Source: Lonepinella koalarum
GTDB taxonomy: Bacteria; Pseudomonadota; Gammaproteobacteria; Enterobacterales; Pasteurellaceae
Direction of reading: 5' to 3'
Length of the DNA: 64,000 nt
Assembly: GCA_030525745.1 (NCBI GenBank)
Contig: JAUNED010000001.1
Coordinates: forward strand, 1 to 64,000
The notes beneath the pieces were generated by a model that was not told the DNA's origin, ran no database searches, and saw only the letters and a list, made by a program, of their open reading frames with translations. A program made the position numbers and the translations under genes. This document shows positions 41,438 through 52,704 of the stretch, piece by piece. How positions within the stretch are numbered: the first letter of the stretch is position 1; each line of letters opens with the position of its first letter.

Positions 41438-41790
41438 TCTTGTTCTCCATTGGTTTGCAAATTGCTTAAAAGGTATCAGCTATTTCATCTTGAGTAAAGA
41501 TAGAAAAATACTTAAATATAACTAAAGGCTATAAAAAACAGCTCTGAAATAAATTTTCCAATAAAATTAAAGGGTTATATTTTTTAATTGTTAAATTGTA
41601 ATTTTTGTTTTTAGAAAATATTCAGTGATTCTGTTTTTTTATTATATTTTTTCTAACTTTGGATTATTTTTTATGTTTTTTTTGAAAAAATATTTTTGAT
41701 TTCATTAGAAAGTGTTGCATATTTATCTCGAGCTCCATTTTCAGAGCGGATACATAATTATACAATCACAACATTTAAGGAAAACAAACT
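41438..41790. other. AT-rich divergent promoter region, dppA/gdhA
   Basis: These 353 bases separate two divergent genes. They are very T-rich, with no open frame of note and no hairpin or clear operator recognised. Ribosome sites are visible at both edges (GGAGAACA before dppA, AAGGAAAACA before gdhA). Confidence 0.4.
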
Positions 41791-43143
41791 ATGTCAAATA
41801 CAGTCGCTTCATTAGAAGAATTTTTATCGTATGTTGCCCAACGTGATGCCCACCAACCGGAATTTTTACAAGCTGTGCGTGAAGTATTTACTTCATTATG
41901 GCCGTTTTTGGAAGCCAATCCAAAATACCGTTCACAAGCATTATTAGAGCGTTTGGTTGAACCTGAGCGTGCATTTCAATTCCGTGTAGCTTGGACTGAT
42001 GATAAAGGTCAAACTCAAGTAAACCGTGCATTCCGAGTACAATTTAACAGTGCAATCGGCCCATACAAAGGTGGTATGCGTTTCCACCCTTCGGTGAATT
42101 TATCTATCTTAAAATTCTTAGGTTTTGAGCAAATTTTCAAAAATGCACTTACTACATTACCTATGGGCGGCGGTAAAGGTGGTTCTGATTTCGATCCTAA
42201 AGGGAAATCAGAAGGCGAAATTATGCGTTTCTGTCAAGCATTAATCTCTGAATTATATCGTCATATCGGTGCGGACACCGATGTGCCGGCAGGCGACATT
42301 GGCGTAGGCGGTCGTGAAGTAGGCTATTTGGCCGGTTATATGAAAAAATTATCCAATCAAGCTGCTTGTGTCTTTACAGGCCGCGGTTTATCTTTTGGTG
42401 GTAGTTTAATTCGTCCTGAAGCCACAGGTTACGGTTTAGTCTATTTCGCACAAGCAATGTTGGCAGAAAAAGGTCAATCTTTCCAAGGTAAAACTGTGTC
42501 TGTTTCCGGTTCCGGTAACGTAGCGCAATATGCTATTGAAAAAGTATTGGAATTAGGCGGTAAAGTGGTTACTTGTTCCGATTCTTCAGGCTATGTTTAT
42601 GATGAAGCCGGTTTCACTACTGAAAAATTAGCTGCATTAATGGAAGTGAAAAACGTACAACGTGGGCGTGTAAAAGATTATGCGGAAAAATTCGGTTTAA
42701 CCTATGTTGAAGGTAAACGCCCTTGGGAAGTGAAAGTAGACATTGCGTTGCCTTGTGCAACCCAAAATGAATTAGATTTGGCAGATGCGGAAAAATTAAT
42801 TGCCAACGGCGTACAATTAGTGGCTGAAGGTGCCAATATGCCGACGACTATCGAAGCAACTGATGCGTTCTTGGCGGCTAATGTATTATTCGGACCGGGT
42901 AAAGCAGCTAATGCCGGTGGTGTAGCGACTTCAGGTTTAGAGATGGCTCAAAGCTCACAACGTTTATACTGGTCTGCTGAAGAAGTAGATGCAAAATTAA
43001 AAGGGATTATGTTGGATATTCACGCAAACTGTAAAAAATACGGTAGCGTAGAAGGTCAAGAAAACATTAACTATGTTGTGGGTGCAAACGTTGCCGGTTT
43101 CGTGAAAGTAGCTGATGCGATGTTGGCACAAGGCGTGTTCTAA
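41791..43143 (+). CDS. gdhA: NADP-specific glutamate dehydrogenase
   Basis: GdhA makes glutamate from 2-oxoglutarate and ammonium. The 450 residues match the hexameric bacterial enzyme. Signatures are GPYKGGMRFHPSVNLSILKFLGFEQ, LPMGGGKGGSDFDPKGKS with the catalytic Lys near residue 130, and the Rossmann stretch VSVSGSGNVAQYAIEKVLELGGKVV near 237-262. It is a single gene closed by an uptake-signal terminator. Confidence 0.96.
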   Translation: MSNTVASLEEFLSYVAQRDAHQPEFLQAVREVFTSLWPFLEANPKYRSQALLERLVEPERAFQFRVAWTDDKGQTQVNRAFRVQFNSAIGPYKGGMRFHPSVNLSILKFLGFEQIFKNALTTLPMGGGKGGSDFDPKGKSEGEIMRFCQALISELYRHIGADTDVPAGDIGVGGREVGYLAGYMKKLSNQAACVFTGRGLSFGGSLIRPEATGYGLVYFAQAMLAEKGQSFQGKTVSVSGSGNVAQYAIEKVLELGGKVVTCSDSSGYVYDEAGFTTEKLAALMEVKNVQRGRVKDYAEKFGLTYVEGKRPWEVKVDIALPCATQNELDLADAEKLIANGVQLVAEGANMPTTIEATDAFLAANVLFGPGKAANAGGVATSGLEMAQSSQRLYWSAEEVDAKLKGIMLDIHANCKKYGSVEGQENINYVVGANVAGFVKVADAMLAQGVF

Positions 43144-43161
43144 TAACAACCGACCAACGTT

Positions 43162-43199
43162 AAACCGCACTTTGGTTCACTGAAGTGCGGTTTGTTTTT
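43162..43199 (+). terminator. Uptake-signal inverted pair after gdhA
   Basis: AAACCGCACTT and AAGTGCGGTTT form the stem and GTTTTTA follows. Two opposed uptake signals make the hairpin between converging genes gdhA and ubiI. Confidence 0.85.
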
Positions 43200-43210
43200 A
43201 GGCGGTTTTT

Positions 43211-44374
43211 TTATAATCCTAATGCTTGTTTGATCAGTTCATCTTTCAAAATAGGTAATTTATCTACCGCACTTAATCCGATACCGCGAATAAATTTTTT
43301 CAGTGGGTTGTCTGTTGCAAACAGCTCTTTCAAGCCTTGCATTGTTGCCAACATTTTTACTGCCTCGGTTTTACGGTGGCGTTCAAAATTTCTGAGGTGG
43401 CGATACTTGCCAATATCCTGTTGTAAATGCAGGTATTTTTTAATTTCTGTAGCCAACATTAAGGCATCTTGAAACCCTAAATTGACTCCAAGTCCGGCTA
43501 ATGGGTGAATGGTGTGAGCCGCATCGCCGATTAATGCTATACGATGTTGGGCAAAGTTACGGGCATAACGGGCAGTGAGCGGATAAGTTTGCCGAGCAGA
43601 TTGAACTTCACAAAGCCCTAATTGATGATCGAAAGCGACGCTGAGTTGTTTATTAAATTCGGTGTTATCGCAATGTGTTAAAAATTCGGCTTTTTCAGGT
43701 GGGAGCGACCAAACAATAGAACACAGGTTTTCCTCATGTAAAGGTAAAAAAGCCAAAATACTATCGCCGGAAAAAATTTGACGGGCAGTATGTTGATGAG
43801 GCTCCGCCGTTTTTACATTACAAACGAGGGCATGATGCCCATAATCACGGAAGCTGAGAGGAATATCGGCTTGTTTACGAAGCCAAGAATTGGCACCATC
43901 TGCTCCCACAATTAATTTACCGCAGAGAAATTGCCCGTCATTAAGTTGCAACAACAAATTATCTTCGCCGACATTCACTTGTATTGGAAGTGCGGTCAAT
44001 ATTTCCGTATTTTTTTGGGTGGAAACCTGTTGCAATAGGGCTTGTTGGATCAAATGATTTTCCACGATATGCCCAAGATGAGATAAGCCCAAGCTATTGC
44101 TGTCAAAGTGAATTTGAGCAAAGCTGTCCCGTTCCCATACCTGCATTTGGCGATAGGCGGTTTTTCGCGGTAAATTTTCCCAAACCTGTGTTTGTCGTAA
44201 CAGATTTTCACTGGCAAGGTTAATGGCACTTACACGAAATCCCACTTCGGATATCGGCTTAGTTAAAGGTGAGCGTTCTACCAAGGCAATTTTTAAATCA
44301 CACTCTTTGAGTGAGGCAGCCAATGCCAAGCCGACCATACCACCACCAATAATAATTAAATCCACGTTTTTCAT
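43211..44374 (-). CDS. ubiI: Ubiquinone hydroxylase UbiI (VisC)
   Basis: UbiI is an FAD monooxygenase that hydroxylates C5 of the ubiquinone ring precursor. The 387 residues begin with the FAD fold VDLIIIGGGMVGLALAASL and contain HLGHIVENHLIQQALL, IVGADGANSWLRKQADIPL and the family signature ALIGDAAHTIHPLAGLGVNLGFQDA near residue 280. The whole protein tracks E. coli UbiI. The ATG at 44374 overlaps the ubiH stop as ATGA, and this start is preferred to one three codons earlier. Confidence 0.88.
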   Translation of the reverse strand: MKNVDLIIIGGGMVGLALAASLKECDLKIALVERSPLTKPISEVGFRVSAINLASENLLRQTQVWENLPRKTAYRQMQVWERDSFAQIHFDSNSLGLSHLGHIVENHLIQQALLQQVSTQKNTEILTALPIQVNVGEDNLLLQLNDGQFLCGKLIVGADGANSWLRKQADIPLSFRDYGHHALVCNVKTAEPHQHTARQIFSGDSILAFLPLHEENLCSIVWSLPPEKAEFLTHCDNTEFNKQLSVAFDHQLGLCEVQSARQTYPLTARYARNFAQHRIALIGDAAHTIHPLAGLGVNLGFQDALMLATEIKKYLHLQQDIGKYRHLRNFERHRKTEAVKMLATMQGLKELFATDNPLKKFIRGIGLSAVDKLPILKDELIKQALGL

Positions 44375-45564
44375 TTTATCCACCCTAAAGTTGGTTTGGC
44401 GAATTGTCGGCGTAACAATGTTGAGTTTGCAAGTACGGTTAATCCCAAATTACGGCCTAACTGTAAAGGAATAAGATTATTGGCAAATATAGAGACTAAA
44501 TTATCGGTTAAGCTGATGATTTTACGTTGATCTTGCAAACGAAGTGTTTCGTAATGTGACAGAAGATTATTATCGCCTAAATCCTGTTTATTTAGATAAG
44601 CAACAGATAATACTTCTGCTAAATTCATCACATCACGAATACCCAAATTAAAGCCTTGTCCTGCAATTGGGTGCAAGGTTTGGGTAGCATTTCCAACTAA
44701 TGCGATGCGTTGTTGGCAATGCTGAATTGCTCTTTGTAGTTTTAACGGGTAAGCTACCCGTTTTCCACATATATTGAATTTTCCTAACCGCCAGCCAAAT
44801 GCCTGTTGTAATTGGTGTAAAAAATCGGTGTCATTTAAATCTAATAAAGGTTCGGCATTTTTTACACACCAAACCAGAGATAAGCGGTTTTGGCTTAAAG
44901 GTAACAATGCCAATGGACCTTCTGTCGTAAAGCGTTCAAAGGCGCGATTCTGGTGATTTTCGTTTGTTTGTACCGTGCTGATAATTGCGGTTTGTTGATA
45001 ATCTTTGAGCCATTCTTGTGAAATACCTACCGCACTTGCCACGATAGAATTGCCACCATCTGCACCAATCAGGAGTTGCGTAGTCAAAGTGCGGTGATTT
45101 TTTAGTGAGATTTTGACATATTCAGTATTGCGTTCAATGAGTTCGATTTCTGCAGGACAGAGATAATCAATGTTCGGTTGAATATGAATTTGTTCCAATA
45201 AGATTTGCCCGATCTGTGCCAGTTCTACGACACAACCCAGTTGTTCAAGCTGAAATTCATTTGCGGTAAATTCGACAATGCCTGAATGCCCTTTGTCGGA
45301 AATGTGAATTTTTTTTATTGGTGTTGAAATCGCTTGAATTTTTTGCCACAAGCTGTAGTTACTGAAACAGATCTGATCAAGTAGCTGACAGCTTCCTTGT
45401 GATAAGGCAATACAACGTGCATCAAAACCCTGTAGATTATGTTGTTGGGGTATTTGTTTTTCAATGACGGCGATCCGCATTTTTCCTTGTGTTTTTGCGG
45501 ATAATGCCAATGCCAAAGTACTGCCCGCCATTGCACCACCGACAATAATAACATCAAAATCCAT
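44371..45564 (-). CDS. ubiH: Ubiquinone hydroxylase UbiH (C1 hydroxylase)
   Basis: UbiH hydroxylates octaprenyl-methoxyphenol in aerobic ubiquinone synthesis. The 397 residues begin FDVIIVGGAMAGSTLALALS and contain GFDARCIALSQGSCQLLDQI, IGADGGNSIVASAVG, RAFERFTTEGPLALLPLSQNR, and GNATQTLHPIAGQGFNLGIRDVMNLAE, matching E. coli UbiH rather than UbiI or UbiF. The GNATQTLHP version replaces the usual GDAAHTIHP, as in other UbiH proteins. It is coupled to ubiI; the pepP gene that often precedes it is absent. Confidence 0.9.
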   Translation of the reverse strand: MDFDVIIVGGAMAGSTLALALSAKTQGKMRIAVIEKQIPQQHNLQGFDARCIALSQGSCQLLDQICFSNYSLWQKIQAISTPIKKIHISDKGHSGIVEFTANEFQLEQLGCVVELAQIGQILLEQIHIQPNIDYLCPAEIELIERNTEYVKISLKNHRTLTTQLLIGADGGNSIVASAVGISQEWLKDYQQTAIISTVQTNENHQNRAFERFTTEGPLALLPLSQNRLSLVWCVKNAEPLLDLNDTDFLHQLQQAFGWRLGKFNICGKRVAYPLKLQRAIQHCQQRIALVGNATQTLHPIAGQGFNLGIRDVMNLAEVLSVAYLNKQDLGDNNLLSHYETLRLQDQRKIISLTDNLVSIFANNLIPLQLGRNLGLTVLANSTLLRRQFAKPTLGWIK

Positions 45565-45616
45565 CTTTATTTCCCTATGATTTTTGTAGGGAAATTATAA
45601 CTGAATTAAGCGATAA

Positions 45617-45655
45617 AAAACGCTGTTATTTTTTACTTTAACAGCGTTTTCTTTT
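45617..45655 (-). terminator. Terminator between the amidohydrolase gene and ubiH
   Basis: AAAACGCTGTTA and TAACAGCGTTTT form a 12-base stem. It lies just past the amidohydrolase stop and is flanked by A and T runs on both sides. Confidence 0.8.
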
Positions 45656-45665
45656 GGATATTGGA

Positions 45666-46655
45666 TTAAACGTCCAAACCCAGTACTTTTCTACCATTAA
45701 TACTGGCAATATTGACCATTTCCTCTAAATTCGGGAAACGGCATCCTGCTGCGAGTAGACTTAATTCCTGCCACATATCGCCCTCGCACAGAGGCACCAT
45801 ATAATCACAGATATTATCTGTGCCGATAGCCACAGTAATTCCTTCTGGGATCATTTCATCTGCCGGCGTTAATGCATTGTGGAAGGGCATTAATTCTTCT
45901 TTACGGTTACTGTCAATCCATGCCATTGGGCAAGCGATCATCATTAAATTGGCTTCACGCATTTTTTTATACAGATTGTAACGATATTCTTTGGAATGGG
46001 CGCCGATAGAAATCCCGTGGATGGCCACTACACGCCCTTGCATGCCGTGTTCAATGGTTTTATCACAAAGCTGCTCCGTTTCTTTTTCTTTCGGTGTGTT
46101 AAATTGATCAACATGAACATGGCACATAATGCCTCGAGATTTTGCTGTATCCAATAGAATATCCATGGCTTCTAATCCACGACCATAATCCAATTCGTCA
46201 CGATAAGGTAAACCGCCAATCATATCCACCATATCGGAACCAATATCAAACCACTTGCGTGCAGTGGGCTCGATCACTCCTTTTAAAGTCTGGTTGGCAA
46301 ATTTCAAAATAATGTCGTGTTTATAGACTTCTCTGGCTCGATGAGCAGCGATAATAGCGCGATCTTCACACACGGGATCAATATCCACAAAGGTACCGAA
46401 TGCTGTTACTCCTTGGGAAATCATTAATTCAATGGATTGACAAAAGCGAGCGTAATAATCTTCTACGGTAGAAGTACGTTTTACTTCATCCACTAAATCC
46501 CATTTTTGTTGTAAATTAGCGTTTTGATAAATCCCGATTTTTTCCGGTGTCATGGTGAAGGCACGATCTGCATGAGCGTGAGAATTGACCCAGCCGCCTT
46601 TTTTGATAATTTCATCACGAATATAGGTCTTAAAACTACGAACGTGGTTTTTCAT
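45666..46655 (-). CDS. Amidohydrolase-superfamily protein, cytosine deaminase-like
   Basis: The 329-residue protein resembles metal-dependent deaminases and amidohydrolases. Metal-binding candidates are the HAH pair in VNSHAHADRAF (residues 26-28), VHVDQFN near 180, AIHGISIGAHS near 215, and the Asp in VAIGTDNICDY near 285. Cytosine deaminase has about 50 more N-terminal residues forming a beta domain around the barrel, but here the barrel starts almost at once. The substrate is unknown. It is a single gene with an untranslated upstream region of about 190 bases before the leu terminator. Confidence 0.7.
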   Translation of the reverse strand: MKNHVRSFKTYIRDEIIKKGGWVNSHAHADRAFTMTPEKIGIYQNANLQQKWDLVDEVKRTSTVEDYYARFCQSIELMISQGVTAFGTFVDIDPVCEDRAIIAAHRAREVYKHDIILKFANQTLKGVIEPTARKWFDIGSDMVDMIGGLPYRDELDYGRGLEAMDILLDTAKSRGIMCHVHVDQFNTPKEKETEQLCDKTIEHGMQGRVVAIHGISIGAHSKEYRYNLYKKMREANLMMIACPMAWIDSNRKEELMPFHNALTPADEMIPEGITVAIGTDNICDYMVPLCEGDMWQELSLLAAGCRFPNLEEMVNIASINGRKVLGLDV

Positions 46656-46848
46656 AAATGCTCCGTTATGGATTGAATTTAAATGGAATTAAAGGAGCCG
46701 AAAACGGATGTTGTCTGAAAGAGGGTTGAAAAGCGATGTTATAAAAAATTCACAGATTTTTCGTTAATAACATTCGTTCTAGTCCTTTTAACTAGGCAGG
46801 CATTATAAATTTTTTAATGCGGAAAGGGTAGAAAAAAATGAAAAAATT

Positions 46849-46883
46849 GACCGCACTTTTGATGTTTAGCCAAAAGTGCGGTC
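46849..46883 (-). terminator. Uptake-signal inverted pair, terminator of the leu operon
   Basis: GACCGCACTTTTG and CAAAAGTGCGGTC form a perfect 13-base stem. On the minus strand AATTTTTTC follows. It lies 19 bases past the leuD stop. Confidence 0.85.
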
Positions 46884-46902
46884 GGTTTCGAGAGTGTTTT
46901 GA

Positions 46903-47505
46903 TTAACGCAAGAATGCCGGAATTTTACTTTCGTAAGCGGCGATTTCATCTTCGTGCTGAAGTGTTAAACCAATGTTGTCCAAACCGTTTAACAGACAGT
47001 GGCGACGGAATTCATCCAATTCAAACTGATAGACTTTTTCACCGGTTTTCACGGTCATAGCTTCTAAATCTACATCAATTTGTTTGCCCTCATTTGCCCA
47101 TACCCATTGGAAGATTTCTTCTACTTCCTCTTCACTTAAACGAATTGGAAGCATATGGTTGTTCAGACTGTTATTGTAGAAAATATCCGCAAAGCTTGGT
47201 GCGATCATTACTTTGAAACCGTAATCAGCTAATGCCCAAGGTGCGTGTTCGCGAGAAGAACCGCAACCAAGATTTTTACGGGTAAGTAAAATTGTTGCAC
47301 CTTTATATTGTGGATAATTCAACACAAATTCCGGATTGGGTTGTGTACCTTCTACATCAAGATAACGCCATTCATGGAATAAATGCTTACCGAAACCCAC
47401 ACGGGTAATAGCTTGTAAAAATTGTTTTGGGACAATTGCATCTGTATCTACATTCGCCACATCAAGAGGCACAACTAAGCCTGAATGTTGTTTAATACCT
47501 GCCAT
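46903..47505 (-). CDS. leuD: 3-isopropylmalate dehydratase small subunit
   Basis: LeuD is the swivelling small subunit of isopropylmalate isomerase in leucine synthesis. The 200 residues contain the family landmarks [21 protein letters not shown] and [20 protein letters not shown] near residue 75, followed by [21 protein letters not shown]. It is the last gene of the operon, 10 bases after leuC, and is followed by a strong terminator. Confidence 0.95.
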   Translation of the reverse strand: MAGIKQHSGLVVPLDVANVDTDAIVPKQFLQAITRVGFGKHLFHEWRYLDVEGTQPNPEFVLNYPQYKGATILLTRKNLGCGSSREHAPWALADYGFKVMIAPSFADIFYNNSLNNHMLPIRLSEEEVEEIFQWVWANEGKQIDVDLEAMTVKTGEKVYQFELDEFRRHCLLNGLDNIGLTLQHEDEIAAYESKIPAFLR

Positions 47506-47515
47506 TGTTACCTCC

Positions 47516-48925
47516 TTAGTTTAATTCTACTTGGCGAATATCCACAAATTTACCGAACACCGCAGCGGCAGCCGCCATTGCAGGGCTGACTAAGTGTGTA
47601 CGTCCGTTACGACCTTGACGACCTTCAAAGTTACGGTTAGACGTTGAGGCGCAACGTTCCCATTCGCCTAAACGGTCATCGTTCATACCCAAGCACATAG
47701 AACAACCCGGGTTACGCCATTCTGCACCGGCTTCAATAAAAATTTTATCTAAGCCTTCTTTTTCCGCCTGTTCTTTTACTAAACCTGATCCCGGTACTAC
47801 TAACACCCGTTTTACATTGTCTGCTTTTTTGCGACCTTTCATCACCGCCGCCGCTGCACGCAAGTCTTCAATACGAGAATTGGTGCAGGAACCGATAAAG
47901 ACTTGATCCACTGTCACATTTTTAAAGTCGGTATTGGGTTCTAAGCCAATGTAAGCTAAGGCTTTTTCGGCAGAAGCTTTAGTGACAGGATCATCCATTT
48001 CTTGTGGATTTGGAATAACGTCATCAATACCGATAACTTGTCCCGGGTTCGTGCCCCAAGTCACTTGTGGCGCAATATCTTTAGCTTCTAGGGTAATGAC
48101 AGTGTCAAATTCTGCATCATCATCACTTTTTAAGGTTTTCCAATATGCCACGGCATCATCCCAATCTTTACCTTTTGGTGCATTTGGACGATCTTTTAAG
48201 TAGGCAAATGTCGTTTCATCAGGGGCAACTAAGCCGGCTTTAGCTCCCATTTCAATTGCCATATTGCAAATGGTCATACGGCCTTCCATAGACAAATCAC
48301 GGATAGCTTCGCCACAATATTCTACTACATGACCTGTTCCGCCAGCCATCGTGGTTTTACCGATAATCGCAAGAATAATATCTTTTGCTGTAATGCCCGG
48401 ATTTACTTTACCACGCACTTCAATTTTCATGCTTTTGGCACGGGCTTGTTTTAGTGTTTGAGTAGCAAGCACATGTTCGACTTCCGAAGTACCGATACCG
48501 AAAGCCAATGCACCGAACGCACCATGAGTTGCGGTGTGAGAATCGCCGCACACGATAGTCATACCCGGTAAGGTTAAGCCTTGTTCAGGGCCCATGACAT
48601 GCACAATCCCTTGCTCTTTGGTTTTCATATCGAATAAGGAAATACCGTTTTCTTCACAGTTTTTGGCTAATTCTAACACTTGGATTTTTGCTTGGCCTTC
48701 CAGTTTATTCACATCACGTACTTGAGTGGAAATACTGTGATCCATTGTGCCGAAGGTTTTACCTACCTGACGCACTTGACGACCGGCAACACGTAAACCG
48801 TCAAAGGCTTGCGGGCTGGTTACTTCATGAATTAAATGGCGGTTAATATACAAAATCGGCGTTTCGCCCTCGACTTCACGAACAACGTGCGCATCGAATA
48901 GTTTTTGGTAGAGTGTTTTTCCCAT
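47516..48925 (-). CDS. leuC: 3-isopropylmalate dehydratase large subunit
   Basis: LeuC carries the [4Fe-4S] cluster that isomerises 2- to 3-isopropylmalate. The 469 residues include [34 protein letters not shown] near residue 125-160, and cluster Cys ligands in [17 protein letters not shown] near 345 and [13 protein letters not shown] near 405. It is normally directly after leuB, but here a 77-residue gene of unknown role lies between them. Confidence 0.95.
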   Translation of the reverse strand: MGKTLYQKLFDAHVVREVEGETPILYINRHLIHEVTSPQAFDGLRVAGRQVRQVGKTFGTMDHSISTQVRDVNKLEGQAKIQVLELAKNCEENGISLFDMKTKEQGIVHVMGPEQGLTLPGMTIVCGDSHTATHGAFGALAFGIGTSEVEHVLATQTLKQARAKSMKIEVRGKVNPGITAKDIILAIIGKTTMAGGTGHVVEYCGEAIRDLSMEGRMTICNMAIEMGAKAGLVAPDETTFAYLKDRPNAPKGKDWDDAVAYWKTLKSDDDAEFDTVITLEAKDIAPQVTWGTNPGQVIGIDDVIPNPQEMDDPVTKASAEKALAYIGLEPNTDFKNVTVDQVFIGSCTNSRIEDLRAAAAVMKGRKKADNVKRVLVVPGSGLVKEQAEKEGLDKIFIEAGAEWRNPGCSMCLGMNDDRLGEWERCASTSNRNFEGRQGRNGRTHLVSPAMAAAAAVFGKFVDIRQVELN

Positions 48926-49009
48926 TTTTTATCTCGTTAAGGTTTTTAGAAGGAGCGTATTGCTGACGCTCAAAATGTACATTAAAGTGCGGTTATTTTC
49001 GCAAGTTTT

Positions 49010-49243
49010 TTATTCAAAAAATTCTGTTCTGGCAATTTGCCATTCCTCCCAACAATTTTCTATGCTGATATCGCCTCGCCCTTGTTGGAATTGTTCTGCA
49101 TCTTCAAGATCCATCATAATACCAACGCAATTCTTAGCAATTTCACGAACTTCTTGCTCGGTCAATGGAGAGCCTTTTTCAGATTCTTTTGCGGATAAAA
49201 TAACCACTAATGAAGGAATTGGCACAAAAATCTGCTCACTCAT
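49010..49243 (-). CDS. Small acidic protein of unknown function in the leu operon
   Basis: This 77-residue soluble protein sits between leuB and leuC and is not recognised. It starts MSEQIFVPIPSLVVILSAKE, has an acidic central part (LTEQEVREIAKNCVGIMMDLEDAEQF) that should form helices, and ends WEEWQIARTEFFE. A good AAAGGAAAA ribosome site stands before the ATG, only 17 bases after the leuB stop, so it is probably expressed with the leucine genes. It has no signal peptide or membrane segment. Confidence 0.6.
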   Translation of the reverse strand: MSEQIFVPIPSLVVILSAKESEKGSPLTEQEVREIAKNCVGIMMDLEDAEQFQQGRGDISIENCWEEWQIARTEFFE

Positions 49244-49260
49244 TTTATATTTTCCTTTAT

Positions 49261-50603
<1,343 letters not shown>

Positions 50604-50627
50604 ACAATATTTTCCACTTAGTAATAA

Positions 50628-52181
50628 TTAACGTTTTAGTTCTTTAGTAACGTCTGCCACTTTTTGTGAGCGATAAATAGCATTGATTGCGTGGATTAAG
50701 GCGCGTGCAGAGCTTTCTACAATATCTGTTGCTAGACCAACTCCATGGAATTTGCGACCTTGGTATTCTACCACAATATCCACTTGCCCTAAGGCCTCAG
50801 CGCCCTCACCTTTTGCGGTCAAATTATAATGAGACATTTTTAATTCCATACCCACAATTTGCATAATTGCGTTGTAAGTCGCATCCACAGGGCCATTACC
50901 GCCCTGAGACGTGGCACTCACACGTTTGCCGTCCAATTCTACTTGAACGAAAGCAGAGGCCGGTAAACCACTGATTAATTGAGAAGTGATCACATCTAAT
51001 TTCAAACGATCTTCATCGCCTTGTTGCATATCAATGAAAGCCAATGCTTCTAAATCGTAATCGAAAACTTGCCCTTTTTTATCAGCTAATTTTAGGAAAG
51101 CATCATACAATTTATCCAAATCATAATCGGATTCAGTGTAACCCATATCGGTCATATGTCCTTTTACCGCAGCACGGCCGGAACGGGCAGTCAAATTCAA
51201 TTTTTCTTTCTTCAGACCAATACTTTCCGGCGACATAATTTCATAAGTATTTTTATTTTTCAACATACCGTCTTGGTGAATACCTGAAGAATGTGCGAAT
51301 GCATTATCGCCCACGATAGCTTTGTTTGGCTGGATTGGCATATTACATAGTTGGCTAACCATCTGGCTGACACGATGAATTTCTTGCGTGTTAATTCGAG
51401 TATCCAAGCCATTAAACATATCTTGACGGGTTTTAATCGCCATGACCACTTCTTCCAACGCAGTATTCCCTGCACGCTCACCGATACCGTTAATAGTACA
51501 TTCAATTTGTCTTGCTCCATTTAAGACTGCCGTGAGTGAGTTGGCAGTTGCCATACCCAAATCATTGTGGCAATGCACGGAAATAACCGCTTTATCAATA
51601 TTCGGCACACGATTTAACACATCGGCAATAATGCTACCGTATTGGGTTGGTAGGCAGAAACCAACAGTATCGGGAATATTCACGGTAGTTGCACCGGCAG
51701 AAATCGCTGCTTCCACAATGCGGCAAATATTATCGATACCGGTACGACCTGCATCTTCGCAAGAAAATTCCACATCATCAGTATAGCCTCTGGCACGTTT
51801 TACTGCTGCTACTGCCATATCGACCACATCGTCAAAAGAGCGTTTTAATTTGGCTTCAACATGCAATGCAGAACTGGCGATAAAGGTATGAATACGGAAA
51901 GCTTCAGCCACTTTTAAGGCTTCATAAGCTGCATCAATATCTTTTGCCACTGCACGGCTTAAGGCACATACACGGCTGTTTTTGATATTTTCCGCAATCG
52001 TACGAACGGATAAAAAATCGCCCTCGGAAGATACAGGAAATCCCACTTCCATGACATCAACACCTAAACGCTCTAATGCTAATGCAATTTGCAGTTTTTC
52101 TTTGACCGTTAAGCTGGCTTTTAATGCTTGTTCGCCGTCACGCAACGTGGTATCAAAAATAATAATCTGATTGTTCGCCAT
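50628..52181 (-). CDS. leuA: 2-isopropylmalate synthase
   Basis: LeuA condenses acetyl-CoA with 2-oxoisovalerate, the committed step of leucine synthesis. The 517 residues contain the start signature [21 protein letters not shown], the metal-binding [16 protein letters not shown] near residue 200, and a C-terminal regulatory domain (about 390-517, [21 protein letters not shown]) that gives leucine feedback inhibition. It is the first structural gene of the operon, downstream of a leader peptide and attenuator. Confidence 0.95.
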   Translation of the reverse strand: MANNQIIIFDTTLRDGEQALKASLTVKEKLQIALALERLGVDVMEVGFPVSSEGDFLSVRTIAENIKNSRVCALSRAVAKDIDAAYEALKVAEAFRIHTFIASSALHVEAKLKRSFDDVVDMAVAAVKRARGYTDDVEFSCEDAGRTGIDNICRIVEAAISAGATTVNIPDTVGFCLPTQYGSIIADVLNRVPNIDKAVISVHCHNDLGMATANSLTAVLNGARQIECTINGIGERAGNTALEEVVMAIKTRQDMFNGLDTRINTQEIHRVSQMVSQLCNMPIQPNKAIVGDNAFAHSSGIHQDGMLKNKNTYEIMSPESIGLKKEKLNLTARSGRAAVKGHMTDMGYTESDYDLDKLYDAFLKLADKKGQVFDYDLEALAFIDMQQGDEDRLKLDVITSQLISGLPASAFVQVELDGKRVSATSQGGNGPVDATYNAIMQIVGMELKMSHYNLTAKGEGAEALGQVDIVVEYQGRKFHGVGLATDIVESSARALIHAINAIYRSQKVADVTKELKR

Positions 52182-52237
52182 AATTCATCCTTAAAAGTGC
52201 GGTTGATTTTGCCTTTGTTTTGCGGATTTTAAATAAG

Positions 52238-52262
52238 GAAAAACCCGCTTATTGTGCGGGTT
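52238..52262 (-). terminator. Leucine attenuator
   Basis: On the minus strand AACCCGC pairs with GCGGGTT around ACAATAA, followed by TTTCC. TGTGCGG at the end of the leader peptide gene (52313-52307) can pair instead with CCGCACA of the terminator, forming an antiterminator when the ribosome stalls at leucine codons. Confidence 0.85.
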
Positions 52263-52301
52263 CTCTTTTTGTTTGACCGTTTAATTTCTATCGTCCACAA
52301 C

Positions 52302-52361
52302 TTAACCGCACAGGGAATGTGATAATCGTAAGTTGAGGAGGAGAAAAATTGAGTTAAACAT
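52302..52361 (-). CDS. leuL: leu operon leader peptide
   Basis: The 19-residue peptide reads MFNSIFLLLNLRLSHSLCG. It contains three consecutive CTC leucine codons followed by TTA, TTA and CTG, so six of the 19 residues are leucine. It lies between a good promoter and a terminator hairpin ahead of leuA. This is the arrangement of classical leucine attenuation: a shortage of charged tRNA-Leu stalls the ribosome and lets transcription continue into leuA. Confidence 0.88.
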   Translation of the reverse strand: MFNSIFLLLNLRLSHSLCG

Positions 52362-52392
52362 AAATTACCTAAAAAATATTGAATTTAGGCTT

Positions 52393-52420
52393 ATATTAGC
52401 GGTTTAAATTTTTCTGTCAA
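52393..52420 (-). promoter_or_regulatory. Promoter of the leu operon
   Basis: On the minus strand a perfect -35 TTGACA (52420-52415) and -10 TAATAT (52398-52393) are separated by 16 bases. They lie about 30 bases upstream of the leader peptide start. Confidence 0.75.
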
Positions 52421-52592
52421 ACCTTTTTTAAGTGAAAAATAATGAATTTATAGTCTTAAATACAACTTGTTTTATATAAAATGTTGAAAAAATGATTTTT
52501 ACGGATATTTAATCTTGATTTTTCTGATGCTCCACATGATTTGTACTCCAATTTTTTAATTTTGTAGTGACTGTTGAATTTGAGTAAAAAAT

Positions 52593-52634
52593 TTGTGATA
52601 AATCAATAAAAGTGGTGATCTACTTCTAAATAGT
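52593..52634 (+). promoter_or_regulatory. Candidate FNR-activated promoter of the ccm operon
   Basis: TTGTG-ATAA-ATCAA matches the FNR box in eight of ten positions. AATAGT at 52629-52634 lies at the -10 position expected for FNR at -41.5. In E. coli the ccm genes are induced anaerobically by FNR. Confidence 0.45.
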
Positions 52635-52704
52635 TATGTGGTGGGTAGCTCAATTTTATTTTCTGTATGGTAGAATTCGCAACGTCAAAATAAGAGGGTG
52701 GCTT

